Shown here piece after piece: positions 1 to 9,125 of a stretch of DNA of 64,000 nt (its first letter is position 1; every line of letters begins with the position of its first letter). This DNA comes from GCA-002793235 sp965267355 (GTDB lineage: Bacteria > Bacteroidota > Bacteroidia > Flavobacteriales_E > Vicingaceae). Under the pieces are notes generated by a model that did no database searches, was not told the DNA's origin, and worked only from the letters and a program-made list of their open reading frames with translations. The stretch is from NCBI GenBank assembly GCA_965267355.1, contig OZ253956.1:248001-312000 (forward strand), given 5' to 3'. The position numbers were made by a program, and so were the translations under genes.

Positions 1-951
1 TAATTTTTTAATTTCATCTGATGACAAATCAAAAGATTTAGGATTAAAACTAATTTCCATCCCATCAACATTTTTTGCTGAATATTCAACCTTAGGAGCA
101 CCTGATTTATTAGCAGCATCAGTCATTGTTGTCCCATCAGTATTAATAATCTTTACTGTTTTTGTATTCACATTTTGATCACTAGAAAAATCTCTTTCTA
201 CTGTTTCAGCATTTTCCATCCCAGGAATTGCATCGCAATTACACTTACCCGCTTCTTCTTTAGCAACAACAGACACGTTGTCTATATAATAATACGCGTC
301 ATACTTTTGAGGCTTTGTAAATCCTTTTGGCCTTTTAATTCTTGGAGTCGTTAACTTCTCATCTGGTGTAAAGTTTCCTATCACTAAATACTCTTCTCCA
401 CCTTTTGCTTTATAGACTCCACAAATTGGAGTCCAATAAAACTGCTGTTCGTAAACTGTTAATCGTTTACTAACTATGGCATTATCAAACTGCAAAATAT
501 CAGAATTATTTTCTTCAAGAGCTTTATCGCTAAGCGCAATTCCTATGTAATTAGAAGCATATTTAGACAAATCTGATAAACTAACATGAAAAGTAACACA
601 ATACTCTTTCCCTGCTTCAAGTTTCTGCGTTAACTTACCTTGCAAATATGTTCTTGGATACTTTCCTTTATATGCAAAAGCCCTTATTCCTGCATAGCCC
701 TCACCTTCCATAGGTTTTTCTTCTCCATATTCATTATCAGGCACTGTAGATAAAAATGATTTAGAATTAGGATTATACAAATCAGCTGACTCTAATGTTG
801 GAGAAGTCCATGGAGCAGCATATTCTATCATACCCCCTTCTTTCATTTTTTTAGCTTCTGTTTGTTTAAAAGTAGGGTTTTCAACCAAATTTGTTTGTGC
901 AAAAACACCTATTGTAGCTATTGAAAATATTGTAAATAAGAACTTTCTCAT
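1..951 (-). CDS. Exported protein with probable OmpA-like C-terminus (3' end cut by window edge)
   Basis: This open frame of 317 codons starts at an ATG and runs off the left edge of the window. It begins with a signal peptide (MRKFLFTIFSIATIGVFAQ) followed by a roughly 230-residue beta-rich region that reads like a carbohydrate-binding or jelly-roll module, with segments such as YIDNVSVVAKEE near its end. A short Cys-containing linker (KCNCDAIPG) follows. The last visible residues (GMEISFNPKSFDLSSDEIKKL) look like the opening strand and helix of an OmpA peptidoglycan-binding domain, but the diagnostic part lies outside the window. It is probably an outer-membrane or periplasmic protein. The terminator of the neighbouring PD40 gene lies just upstream, so it is probably transcribed separately. 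The start and export signal are clear. The OmpA assignment is an inference. Confidence 0.7.
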   Translation of the reverse strand, partial: MRKFLFTIFSIATIGVFAQTNLVENPTFKQTEAKKMKEGGMIEYAAPWTSPTLESADLYNPNSKSFLSTVPDNEYGEEKPMEGEGYAGIRAFAYKGKYPRTYLQGKLTQKLEAGKEYCVTFHVSLSDLSKYASNYIGIALSDKALEENNSDILQFDNAIVSKRLTVYEQQFYWTPICGVYKAKGGEEYLVIGNFTPDEKLTTPRIKRPKGFTKPQKYDAYYYIDNVSVVAKEEAGKCNCDAIPGMENAETVERDFSSDQNVNTKTVKIINTDGTTMTDAANKSGAPKVEYSAKNVDGMEISFNPKSFDLSSDEIKKL

Positions 952-1030
952 AATAATTTGATTTTATGGCAAGTTTACAAATTTTATACCGAAAACTAAA
1001 AGTAGAGGAATTACTCAGAACACCATAATC

Positions 1031-1059
1031 AAAAAAGGCCGCCCGAAGGCGACCCTTTT
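1031..1059 (-). terminator. Intrinsic terminator with TTCG tetraloop
   Basis: Read on the minus strand, a stem of about 12 bp (AAAAGGGTCGCC paired with GGCGGCCTTTT, two G-T wobbles) closes on a TTCG loop and ends in a run of T. It begins two bases after the stop codon of the PD40/SPOR-like gene and separates that gene from the next minus-strand gene. Confidence 0.9.
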
Positions 1060-1060
1060 C

Positions 1061-3898
1061 TTAGTTCACACTCTTACCGTAAAAGTTAACCTTAAACAGT
1101 TCTTCTAAGAGCATTCTTTTACCATTATAAAATGGTGTTATCCAAGCATCTGTTTGACCAGCTTTTATTATTTTTTGACGAAGCACCTCTGCTTCAGCTA
1201 ACGTTCTATATACCCCTTGTGTAAACCTTGTAATACCATCAGGATAACCAGTTATTACAGGATTACCAAATTGTTTTAAATGATCCCATTTATAATTTTT
1301 TGGAAAACGGTAGGCTGCAATTTGAACCCTAAACTCTAATCCTTCTGCACAAGAATTACCACCCGTCTTAATTAATTTATCATAAACAACTTTGTCGTTT
1401 AAGTCTTTGCCAATAAACCAAGAGAAATCAATAATAGTATCATTTTCACATGGCCCTTTACTATATTCTTCCATAGTTTTTCTTTGACCAAAAACAAATA
1501 CTGTTACAAAAGCATCTTCAGAAGCTTTTTCTTTTTCTTTTAACATCTGTCTAAACTCTTCTGCTTCAACCAATGTCTCAAAAGGTCCGAAAGTGTATCT
1601 AGTAATTCCATCTGGATAAGTTTTTTTGGTAATCTTTCCATATTTTTCTAAATGTTGTAATTTAAAATCATTAGTATCCTTTACTGCTCCTATTTCAACT
1701 TTAAAAGTTAATCCAGTAATTGTTTTAGAGGCAGCATCAACTAAATCTTCTTTATTTAAATTAACTTCTTTAGTTTCCTGCAAATCAATAGCACTTTCTT
1801 TATCATGAATTTCTTTATCTGTTTCTTTTGTTTCTTTATTAGTTAATTTTTCATGAATATTTCCATCTGAAAATTCGGTTTTAGTGTACTCACTAACGTA
1901 GTATTGTTTGAAAGATTTTTCAACTCCATTATCATTTACATTTACTTCAACGTCTTTACAATTAGCATCTTGATTAACAATTTCTTTTTTAGCTACCTCA
2001 GAAGCCAAAAGAGTTTCAAATGGGCCTACAATTTTCTTTGAAGTTCCATCTGGATATTCTACCGTGTTAATTTTAGCTTCTATTTCAGGAGTTATTTTTT
2101 CTGAATCTAAACACTCTGCATCAATAAAATATTCTACACCTGCTACTTTTTCTTCCCCTCTCTCGTTTAATATTTTTTCGTAAATCATTTCCTCATAACC
2201 CTCTTTTGTATTTTGTTTCCTAAACTTCTCAATCTGCTTATCTATTTTACCTTGTAATGGATCCAACTCATCAGCAACAGCAACACCTTCAACTTCTTCT
2301 TTAGAATATACATTAAAATCATGTTCTACCTGAACGTAAGTTTCTAAAGATTCAATATCAATGTAATCTATCTTTGTTTCATACCCTTCTACTTCAATAG
2401 CAATTTTATACTTATTTCCTGGGGTTAACGCCAACATATAGTTACCTGTAGTTGCGTTAGATTTATATTTTGCCACCTCTTCTCCTGTTTTATCATTAGA
2501 AACAGTAATATCAGCCTCTATTGGTTCTCCATCAGCCTTAGTTACACCAACTACTAAAGCCAAAATTGGCCGTTTACCAAAGTGCCCTGGTGCTACAGTA
2601 TAAATATCATGAGTTCCCTCATCACTTCTACCGGCAGTAGAATAATAACCTGTTTTTGCATCAGCAGAAAGCACATAATACCTATCATCATCAATAGTAT
2701 TAACGGGGTGTCCAATATTTTGTGGTTCATCCCACCCTTCATCAGCTAAATAGGTATAAAAGATATCATACCCCCCCATACTATTCCTTCCTTTAGAACT
2801 GTAGTACATTGTTCTCATATCAGGATGTATAAAAGGTGCATCATCATCAAACCGTGTATTTATAGTTGGACCTAAATTGGCAATTTCTCCCCAAGTGTTA
2901 TCAGGTTGTAATTTAGCAGAATACAAATCTCTACCTCCAAAACCACCTTCTCTATCACTAGCAAAGTAAAGTGTTTTACCATCAGATGTAAGCGTAGCAC
3001 TTCCTTCCCACGAATCATCAGTATTCACTTCGCCTAGTAATTTTTGCGGCTTACCCCAAACATCCCCTTCCAATTCACTATAATAAATATCTCCTCTATT
3101 CCCTTTATCTTGCTTATATAAAAACAATGTCTGCCCATCAACTGAAAGAGCAATACTTGCATCGTGTGAATTGGTATTTATATTATCTCCTATACTTTCT
3201 GGTTCTAGCCAATCATCACCCAACCTGTAAGAGATCATAATATCTTCATAATACTGACCATCTTCATCTGGTTTACCTGTCTGATCCAATAAACCTCCTT
3301 TACTTTTATTACCTCTATAAGTAAATATCAATATCGATTCATCTGGTGTAATTACAGGAACATATTCAGAGTGCTCAGTATTTATTGGTGAACCTAAACT
3401 AGTAATTTGAACCTCAACAGTATCTTTCATGTACTCTTTAGCATTCTGGCAATAAATTATGTTTTGACGAGCCAATGCTTTTTGTTCATCTGAAACATCC
3501 TCATGAGCCATATACTCCTGATAAACTGTAATAGCTTCATCAAACTGATGATTTACCGCATAAGCCCTTCCAAGGTAAAAATTAACCTCATTAAATTCTG
3601 AATTAATTTGTTTTACTTCTTTCAATGTCTTTAAAGCGTCTTCTTTTTTGTTTTTAAAATAGGTATAACATATCCCTACCATTAATTTGTAATAAGGATC
3701 AGAAGGTTTATTATCAGATAGTTTTTGAAATAATTTTAATGCTTTTGGTATGTTCTTGCTATCTTCATCTTCATAATAAAATTCAGCCTTTTCCAGCATT
3801 TGCTTCTCTTGCTTACCCGAAAGTTTATCTTGAGAAAAAGTAGGACTAACAAATATTGTTATTAACAATACAAGTGTAATATATGGCTTGATAATCAT
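1061..3898 (-). CDS. TPR/PD40 envelope protein with three SPOR-like repeats
   Basis: This 945-residue exported protein has a signal peptide (residues 1-22), TPR-like helices (about 30-155) and a PD40/WD40-like beta-propeller (about 165-435, with blades such as LTSDGKTLYFASDREGGFGG). A carboxypeptidase-regulatory-like beta domain follows (about 445-530). The C-terminus holds three copies of a SPOR-like unit at about 588-665, 729-810 and 854-935, each with the signature YPDG(I/T)(T/S)(R/K)...GxxxTLxEAExxR. Bacteroidota proteins with the same N-terminal order, including the one at 31.7 kb in this window, usually end in an OmpA domain. Here the SPOR-like repeats take that place. SPOR domains bind denuded glycan strands, so a cell-wall anchoring role is likely but inferred. 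It has its own terminator and faces a divergent gene. Confidence 0.8.
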   Translation of the reverse strand: MIIKPYITLVLLITIFVSPTFSQDKLSGKQEKQMLEKAEFYYEDEDSKNIPKALKLFQKLSDNKPSDPYYKLMVGICYTYFKNKKEDALKTLKEVKQINSEFNEVNFYLGRAYAVNHQFDEAITVYQEYMAHEDVSDEQKALARQNIIYCQNAKEYMKDTVEVQITSLGSPINTEHSEYVPVITPDESILIFTYRGNKSKGGLLDQTGKPDEDGQYYEDIMISYRLGDDWLEPESIGDNINTNSHDASIALSVDGQTLFLYKQDKGNRGDIYYSELEGDVWGKPQKLLGEVNTDDSWEGSATLTSDGKTLYFASDREGGFGGRDLYSAKLQPDNTWGEIANLGPTINTRFDDDAPFIHPDMRTMYYSSKGRNSMGGYDIFYTYLADEGWDEPQNIGHPVNTIDDDRYYVLSADAKTGYYSTAGRSDEGTHDIYTVAPGHFGKRPILALVVGVTKADGEPIEADITVSNDKTGEEVAKYKSNATTGNYMLALTPGNKYKIAIEVEGYETKIDYIDIESLETYVQVEHDFNVYSKEEVEGVAVADELDPLQGKIDKQIEKFRKQNTKEGYEEMIYEKILNERGEEKVAGVEYFIDAECLDSEKITPEIEAKINTVEYPDGTSKKIVGPFETLLASEVAKKEIVNQDANCKDVEVNVNDNGVEKSFKQYYVSEYTKTEFSDGNIHEKLTNKETKETDKEIHDKESAIDLQETKEVNLNKEDLVDAASKTITGLTFKVEIGAVKDTNDFKLQHLEKYGKITKKTYPDGITRYTFGPFETLVEAEEFRQMLKEKEKASEDAFVTVFVFGQRKTMEEYSKGPCENDTIIDFSWFIGKDLNDKVVYDKLIKTGGNSCAEGLEFRVQIAAYRFPKNYKWDHLKQFGNPVITGYPDGITRFTQGVYRTLAEAEVLRQKIIKAGQTDAWITPFYNGKRMLLEELFKVNFYGKSVN

Positions 3899-3973
3899 TT
3901 TATAATCAGATTTATAGCTATTGATGCAGCTAAAATATAGGAAATAAAAGCTCTATTTTATTAACAATATTTA

Positions 3974-3996
3974 CAGTTATTAACGCAGTTATTAAC
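3974..3996. repeat. Tandem 11-bp direct repeat between divergent genes
   Basis: CAGTTATTAAC occurs twice with one base between the copies (12-bp period, about one helical turn). It lies in the 114-bp gap between the divergently transcribed PD40 gene and the M16 peptidase gene. Two same-face half sites in a divergent promoter region suggest a regulator-binding site. No regulator can be named. Confidence 0.4.
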
Positions 3997-4012
3997 ACTG
4001 AATTAAATTTGA

Positions 4013-5284
4013 GTGATTTATATTTGTCAAAATTTTAAAAAACTCACCTCTAATTTGGAGTATAATTTAATAGAATTAAAAAACGGCATTCGTATTATAC
4101 ACAAGCCCTGCAATGGAGAGGTTGCTCATTGTGGTTTTATTATTAATACAGGCTCCAGAGATGAATTACTAACTGAAAATGGAATTACTCATTTTATTGA
4201 ACATGCCATTTTTAAAGGAACTAAAAAACGTAAGGCTTACCATATTTTAAACCGAATAGATAATGTCGGTGGAGAAATTAATGCCTATACCACCAAAGAA
4301 AACACTAATATTTACGCATCTTTTACTAGAGAGTATTTTGAACGAGCATTAGAATTACTAGCTGATATTGTTTTTAACTCTACTTACCCCGAAAATGAAA
4401 TTATAAAAGAAAAAGATGTAATCATTGATGAAATAAACTCTTACTTAGATAGTCCTTACGAACAAATTTATGACGATTTTGAAGAACAAGTTTTTAGTAA
4501 GCATCCTTTAGGAATGAATATTTTAGGAACTATAGATTCTGTAAATCAGATTAATAGAAATCAAATCTTAGAGTTCATCAAAAAAAATTACCACACTGAT
4601 GAAATTGTATTTAGCATGGTAGGTAATATCTCATTTAAAAAGATTGAACGATTAGTCAATAAATATTTAGCTGGCATACCTGAAAAACGAAGAAATAGTA
4701 AACGAAAAATTTTTAAAAACTACTTTGCAAATAACGAGGTTATACAAAAAGATGTTTTTCAAACACACTGCATCATTGGTAATCAAGCATACGGAGCACA
4801 TCATAAAAGTAAAAATGCTTTTATTCTGCTCAACAATATTTTAGGTGGCCCTGCAATGAACAGCAGGTTAAATATGGCCATTAGAGAAAAATATGGTTTC
4901 ACTTACAACATTGAATCAGCCTATACCGTATATTCCGATACTGGCTTATTTTATATTTATCTTGGTACCGATCAAAAATTTATTGATAAAAGCATAAAGC
5001 TGGTAAAACGAGAATTAAGGCTCCTAAAAAATAAAAAAATATCTCCAGCTCAACTAGAGAAAGCTAAGAGACAGCTAATTGGACAAATCACATTATCGGA
5101 AGAAAACAATTGTAATGTAATGCTTGGCATGGGAAAGAGCTTATTACTTTATAATAAAATTGACAGTTTACCTTCAATTTTTGAGAAAATTAACAAGATA
5201 ACAGAGTTGGAACTACAAAACATTGCTAATGAAATTTTTGACGAAAACCAACTAAGTAGCTTAATATTCACTTCAAAAACATAA
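4013..5284 (+). CDS. M16 family zinc metallopeptidase (processing-peptidase type)
   Basis: This 423-residue protein belongs to the pitrilysin/mitochondrial-processing-peptidase family. The inverted zinc motif HFIEH is at residues 60-64, and the third ligand is E140 (VIIDEIN), at the family's usual spacing. The glycine-rich region of the second half (GGPAMNSRLNMAIREKYGFTY) is also present. It has no signal peptide, so it is probably cytoplasmic. The listed start is GTG. No ATG lies between it and the conserved YNLIELKNGIRIIH region, so a TTG 14 codons further in is an alternative. The O-methyltransferase gene follows after two bases, which suggests co-transcription. The family and catalytic motif are certain. 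The substrate is unknown. Confidence 0.9.
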   Translation: MIYICQNFKKLTSNLEYNLIELKNGIRIIHKPCNGEVAHCGFIINTGSRDELLTENGITHFIEHAIFKGTKKRKAYHILNRIDNVGGEINAYTTKENTNIYASFTREYFERALELLADIVFNSTYPENEIIKEKDVIIDEINSYLDSPYEQIYDDFEEQVFSKHPLGMNILGTIDSVNQINRNQILEFIKKNYHTDEIVFSMVGNISFKKIERLVNKYLAGIPEKRRNSKRKIFKNYFANNEVIQKDVFQTHCIIGNQAYGAHHKSKNAFILLNNILGGPAMNSRLNMAIREKYGFTYNIESAYTVYSDTGLFYIYLGTDQKFIDKSIKLVKRELRLLKNKKISPAQLEKAKRQLIGQITLSEENNCNVMLGMGKSLLLYNKIDSLPSIFEKINKITELELQNIANEIFDENQLSSLIFTSKT

Positions 5285-5286
5285 CC

Positions 5287-5928
5287 ATGGATTTTTTACC
5301 TGAATCAATAGAACAATATGTATCAAAGCATACTGAAAAAGAGCCAGAAATATTAGCCGAACTGAACCACGAAACCTGGGAAAAGGTTCTGATACCCAGA
5401 ATGCTTTCTGGACATATACAAGGAAGAATATTGAGTATGCTTAGTCATATGATACAACCAAAGTATGTTTTAGAAATAGGCACTTACACTGGGTACTCTG
5501 CTTTATGCTTTGCTGAAGGCTTACAAAAAGAAGGTAAAATTCATACCATTGATATTAATGAGGAGCTAGAACCCATGGTAAACCGCTATATTGAAAAATC
5601 AGGATTGAAAAACAAAATAATAAATCATATAGGCAATGCTTTGGACATTATCCCTACCTTGACAGAAACTTTTGATTTAGTTTTTATTGATGCTGATAAA
5701 ACCAATTACTCTAACTATTACGATTTAGTTTTTGACAAAGTAAAAACTGGTGGTTACATTATTGCTGATAATGTTTTATGGAGTGGAAAAGTAGTTGATG
5801 AAAAAGAAAATAACGACCCTGACACAGCAGCATTAAAAGACTATTGTAAAAAAGTTAATGATGATGATCGTGTACAAAATGTACTTTTCCCAGTAAGAGA
5901 TGGTTTAATGATAGTTAGGAAAATCTAA
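5287..5928 (+). CDS. SAM-dependent O-methyltransferase (caffeoyl-CoA type)
   Basis: This 213-residue class I methyltransferase resembles the Mg-dependent caffeoyl-CoA/catechol O-methyltransferase family. Motif I, the SAM-binding loop, is VLEIGTYTGYS (residues 61-71). Residues D135 and D137 (FIDADK) with D161-N162 (IIADNVLW) match the metal-binding acidic set of the family. It starts two bases after the M16 peptidase stop and ends with a four-base overlap with the convergent aminopeptidase gene. In Bacteroidota this family is often a housekeeping gene of unknown small-molecule substrate. It has no membrane segment. Confidence 0.9.
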   Translation: MDFLPESIEQYVSKHTEKEPEILAELNHETWEKVLIPRMLSGHIQGRILSMLSHMIQPKYVLEIGTYTGYSALCFAEGLQKEGKIHTIDINEELEPMVNRYIEKSGLKNKIINHIGNALDIIPTLTETFDLVFIDADKTNYSNYYDLVFDKVKTGGYIIADNVLWSGKVVDEKENNDPDTAALKDYCKKVNDDDRVQNVLFPVRDGLMIVRKI

Positions 5929-7211
5929 TTCATTAAATCTTCTATTTCTTCTGCTTCTAACGGAATGTTTTTCATTAAATCTAATGTTCCATTTTCAGTA
6001 ATTACGATATCATTTTCTAAACGGATGCCTAAATTTTCTTCACGGATATAAATACCAGGCTCTACTGTTAACACCATACCTGCTTCAAAGGGTCTATTTC
6101 TTTCTTCAACATCATGTACATCCAAACCAAGGTGATGAGATGTTCCATGCATAAAGTACTTTTTGTATAGTGGGTTTTTAGTATCCTGATTGGCTACATC
6201 AGTTTTATCTAATAGTCCTAACCCAATTAATTCACTTTCCATCATTTTACCCACTTCTTCATGATAATCATTATGTAATGTACCTGGTGTAAGCATATCA
6301 ATAGCTCCTTTCATTACTCTCAAAACTGCGTTATAAACTTCTTTTTGCCTTGGAGTAAATTTACCACTAACTGGAATGCAACGTGTCATATCTGAAGCAT
6401 AGTTAGCATACTCAGCTCCAACATCCATCAATATCACATCCCCATCTTTACACTCCATATTATTTTGCACATAATGTAATACACAAGCATTATAACCCGA
6501 AGCAATTATAGGTTCATAAGCAAAACCTCTAGATCGATTTCTTAGAAACTCATGCATGCATTCTGCTTCAATTTCATATTCCATCACTCCTGGCTTTACA
6601 AAATCTAACACTCTTCTAAATCCTTTTTCAGTAATGTTACATGCTTTTTGCAACACATCAATTTCTAATTGAGATTTAATTGGGCGCAGTTTTCTCATAA
6701 TGGGAGCCAGACGCTCATAATTATGGTCAGGGTATTTCTGTTTGCACTCTATTCTAAACCTATCATCACGAGTTTGAACAGTCGTAATAGCTCTCAAGTG
6801 TTCATTTTGATTAAGGTAAATGTTATCAGCTTCAACAATAATATTATGCAATATATTATCCATTTCTGACAACCAGTAAACCGATTCTATACCTGACTGT
6901 TTTGTCGCAGCGTCTTTAGTCAGTTTTTCACCTTCCCAAATTGCAATTAACTCACTCGTTTCTTTCACAAAAAGAACTTCTCTAAATTTTGGATTTGAAG
7001 CATTAGGAGCAATAACCAGAACGGACTCTTCCTGATCAATACCACTCATATACAACAAGTCACTATTTTGCCTAAAAGGCATTGTACCATCAGCATTAGT
7101 TGGCATTATATCGTTAGAATTAAATACAGCCACCGAATTGGGTTTTAAATGACCAATAAAGTTTTTTCTGTTTTGAATGTATAGTGAATTATCTATTGCT
7201 TTGTACTTCAT
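5925..7211 (-). CDS. pepP: Xaa-Pro aminopeptidase (M24, aminopeptidase P)
   Basis: This enzyme of about 428 residues removes N-terminal residues that precede proline. The N-terminal AMP_N domain covers about residues 1-150 and the pita-bread catalytic domain about 175-425. All five dinuclear-metal ligands of aminopeptidase P are in place: D263 and D274 (MDVGAEYANYASDMTR), H359 (HGTSHHLGLDVHD), E384 (VEPGIYI) and E399 (IRLENDIVI). An in-frame ATG eight codons upstream exists, but the family normally begins at MKYK, so I place the start there. It is cytosolic and transcribed alone. Confidence 0.92.
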   Translation of the reverse strand: MKYKAIDNSLYIQNRKNFIGHLKPNSVAVFNSNDIMPTNADGTMPFRQNSDLLYMSGIDQEESVLVIAPNASNPKFREVLFVKETSELIAIWEGEKLTKDAATKQSGIESVYWLSEMDNILHNIIVEADNIYLNQNEHLRAITTVQTRDDRFRIECKQKYPDHNYERLAPIMRKLRPIKSQLEIDVLQKACNITEKGFRRVLDFVKPGVMEYEIEAECMHEFLRNRSRGFAYEPIIASGYNACVLHYVQNNMECKDGDVILMDVGAEYANYASDMTRCIPVSGKFTPRQKEVYNAVLRVMKGAIDMLTPGTLHNDYHEEVGKMMESELIGLGLLDKTDVANQDTKNPLYKKYFMHGTSHHLGLDVHDVEERNRPFEAGMVLTVEPGIYIREENLGIRLENDIVITENGTLDLMKNIPLEAEEIEDLMN

Positions 7212-7305
7212 GTTTTTAAAATTTAGAATAAACAAATGTAATTAATCCTTAACTGAAGATAAATTTAATTTTAGTTAATTTGGACGTAAACTAAAACTTT
7301 AAAAT

Positions 7306-7746
7306 ATGTTCAAAGAATTTAAAAAATTTATAAGCAAGGGGAATGTAATGGAAATGGCTGTTGGTTTAATCATGGCCACTTATTTTGGAGCCATTGTAAA
7401 ATCATTGGTTAATGATATTATTATGCCTCCAATTGGAAAGGCTATGGGCGGTGTAGATTTTACCCAACTTAAAATGGTAATCCAAGAACCTGTTCCAGCA
7501 GTTATGGATGGCGAAACAGTAGTTACCAAAGCTGTGGAAGAAGTGGCGATAATGTATGGTAATTTCATCAATCATATCATTACTTTTATAATTGTAGCTT
7601 TTTGCATTTTTATGGTAGTAAAAGCATACAACAAAATGAAAGAGAGAATGGAGAAAAAGGAAGAAGAAGCTCCTGCTTCACCTCCAGCACCATCCAAGGA
7701 AGAAGTTCTTTTAACAGAAATAAGAGATTTATTAAAAAACAAATAA
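7306..7746 (+). CDS. mscL: Large-conductance mechanosensitive channel MscL
   Basis: This 146-residue inner-membrane channel releases solutes under hypo-osmotic shock. The N-terminal amphipathic helix (MFKEFKKFISKGN), the pore-lining first membrane segment (VMEMAVGLIMATYFGAIVKS), the conserved NDIIMPPIG turn, a periplasmic loop and a second membrane segment (FINHIITFIIVAFCIFMVVKA) are all visible. The cytoplasmic C-terminus is charged and coiled-coil-like (EEVLLTEIRDLLKNK). The length is normal for the family. It is a single-gene unit closed by a terminator that it shares with the convergent antiporter gene. Confidence 0.97.
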   Translation: MFKEFKKFISKGNVMEMAVGLIMATYFGAIVKSLVNDIIMPPIGKAMGGVDFTQLKMVIQEPVPAVMDGETVVTKAVEEVAIMYGNFINHIITFIIVAFCIFMVVKAYNKMKERMEKKEEEAPASPPAPSKEEVLLTEIRDLLKNK

Positions 7747-7750
7747 CAGT

Positions 7751-7783
7751 AAAAAAGGAGTTCTTTTGAACTCCTTTTTTTAT
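7751..7783. terminator. Bidirectional intrinsic terminator
   Basis: The stem AAAAAAGGAGTTC/GAACTCCTTTTTT with a TTTT loop has A and T runs on both sides, so it can serve both mscL and the convergent antiporter gene. It overlaps the last codon of the antiporter gene. Confidence 0.9.
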
Positions 7784-9054
7784 TCGTCTTTATCAAACTC
7801 TTCGTAATCTATACCTTCTTCAGGTTGGTGATCCAAACTACTTGATGAAGCATCTCCAACATTTATTCTTAATATATCATCCTCTGAACTACCACTTGCA
7901 ACCAAACCAACCATCATTATTAAGTTGGTTCCAATAATTACCCATGCCAAAATAGCTTCATTAAAAGGTATTACATCATATTTTTCAACTATCTTATTAA
8001 ACAATAAGATGGTTACCAAACCTCTTGGTGCAATTAACATTTGAGGAAAAATAGTACTCTTTAAAAACACCTTAAGATTTAATGCTCTGGTTAAGAAAAT
8101 AATTACCATTACAAAAACTGCAATAATAATTGCTTCTATATCAAACAATCCTTCCAAATTCATCGTTAAACCAAACATCACAAAAAAGAAGGTTCGGATT
8201 AAAAAGGAGGTTTCATTGGTAATGATTACAAATTCATTTCTTATCTCATAAATCTTCTTTTGATTGATTAATTTACTTAAAAACCCTCTAAAAAAAGCAT
8301 GCGTATTGTTTAACACCAAACCAAATATTAAAATTATCAATAACGCGGAATAATGGAAATATTCTCCTACTGAAAACAAAAGAGCCAATATTGCTAAAAA
8401 TAAAAAGAACTTTATTTCCGTTTTAATTTTATGAAAAGCATACACCAATAGATAACTTAACAATACAGAAACAACTACTGAAATAACAATATTTAACGAA
8501 ATAGCCTCAAAATAACTTTGCCCTTCTGAAGGTTCGTGAATCCAAAAAGCGAACAACATAATTCCAAAAATATCAGAAAGGGTCGCTTCCAAAATCATAA
8601 ATTCTCTTTTAGCTGGGATTAAGGTATGAACACTTGGTATAACAATGGCACTACTCACCACCGAAAGCGGTATGGCATACAAAAAGGCATCCATAAAGTT
8701 ACCGCCTTGAATAAAGTATAACACCGAAGCTATTAACGTATTGGTAATGCCTAAAATAATTACTGAAGTAAAAAAAGCGGCAATTATCATTCGTATCTTA
8801 TTACGGTGTACTTTAATATCTAAAGCACCTTCCAACACAATCATCATTAAGCCTACTACCCCAACTAAACCAAGATAATTGCTCAAATCTGGTATAGTAA
8901 TCTCAAAATATTTTGTAGCAAATTGTAAAGCAACACCTGTACCTATTAAAAAAATAACAGAAGGTATTTTTGTGAATTTCGAAATCTGGGTAAACAGATA
9001 CGAAAACACAATTAACAAACTAGCAAATATGATGATTACGTAGGGGTTGTTCAT
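7780..9054 (-). CDS. Cation:proton antiporter (CPA family, NhaP-like)
   Basis: This 424-residue membrane protein has about 11-12 hydrophobic segments and a short acidic cytoplasmic tail (GIDYEEFDKDE). The order of segments (VIFLIGTGVALQF, LVGVVGLMMIVLEGALDI, SVVSSAIVIPSV, LILIFGLVLNN, TFFFVMFGLTMNLE, IAPRGLVTILLFNKI) matches the Na+/H+ exchanger family. The ion is probably Na+ or K+ exchanged for H+, but the sequence does not settle this. No TrkA regulatory domain is attached. The ATG start is preceded by a minus-strand terminator of the metalloprotease gene, so it has its own promoter. Confidence 0.88.
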   Translation of the reverse strand: MNNPYVIIIFASLLIVFSYLFTQISKFTKIPSVIFLIGTGVALQFATKYFEITIPDLSNYLGLVGVVGLMMIVLEGALDIKVHRNKIRMIIAAFFTSVIILGITNTLIASVLYFIQGGNFMDAFLYAIPLSVVSSAIVIPSVHTLIPAKREFMILEATLSDIFGIMLFAFWIHEPSEGQSYFEAISLNIVISVVVSVLLSYLLVYAFHKIKTEIKFFLFLAILALLFSVGEYFHYSALLIILIFGLVLNNTHAFFRGFLSKLINQKKIYEIRNEFVIITNETSFLIRTFFFVMFGLTMNLEGLFDIEAIIIAVFVMVIIFLTRALNLKVFLKSTIFPQMLIAPRGLVTILLFNKIVEKYDVIPFNEAILAWVIIGTNLIMMVGLVASGSSEDDILRINVGDASSSSLDHQPEEGIDYEEFDKDE

Positions 9055-9068
9055 GAGTATAAAAATAT

Positions 9069-9100
9069 AAAAAAATCCACTCTTTTGAAGAGTGGATTTC
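9069..9100 (-). terminator. Intrinsic terminator after the M43 metalloprotease gene
   Basis: On the minus strand the stem AAATCCACTCTT/AAGAGTGGATTT closes a short loop and runs into TTTTTTT. It lies between the metalloprotease stop and the antiporter start. Confidence 0.88.
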
Positions 9101-9125
9101 TAAACCAACTATTTTTATATTATAT

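Noticed and set aside
7572..7796. Minus-strand 74-residue open frame over mscL
   Set aside because: It is antisense to mscL and runs through the bidirectional terminator. The composition is that of a shadow frame.
9050..9060. TCATGAGTAT near the antiporter start as a third copy of the LuxR-type operator
   Set aside because: Only one half site is present, it overlaps the start codon, and the second arm and promoter boxes are missing.
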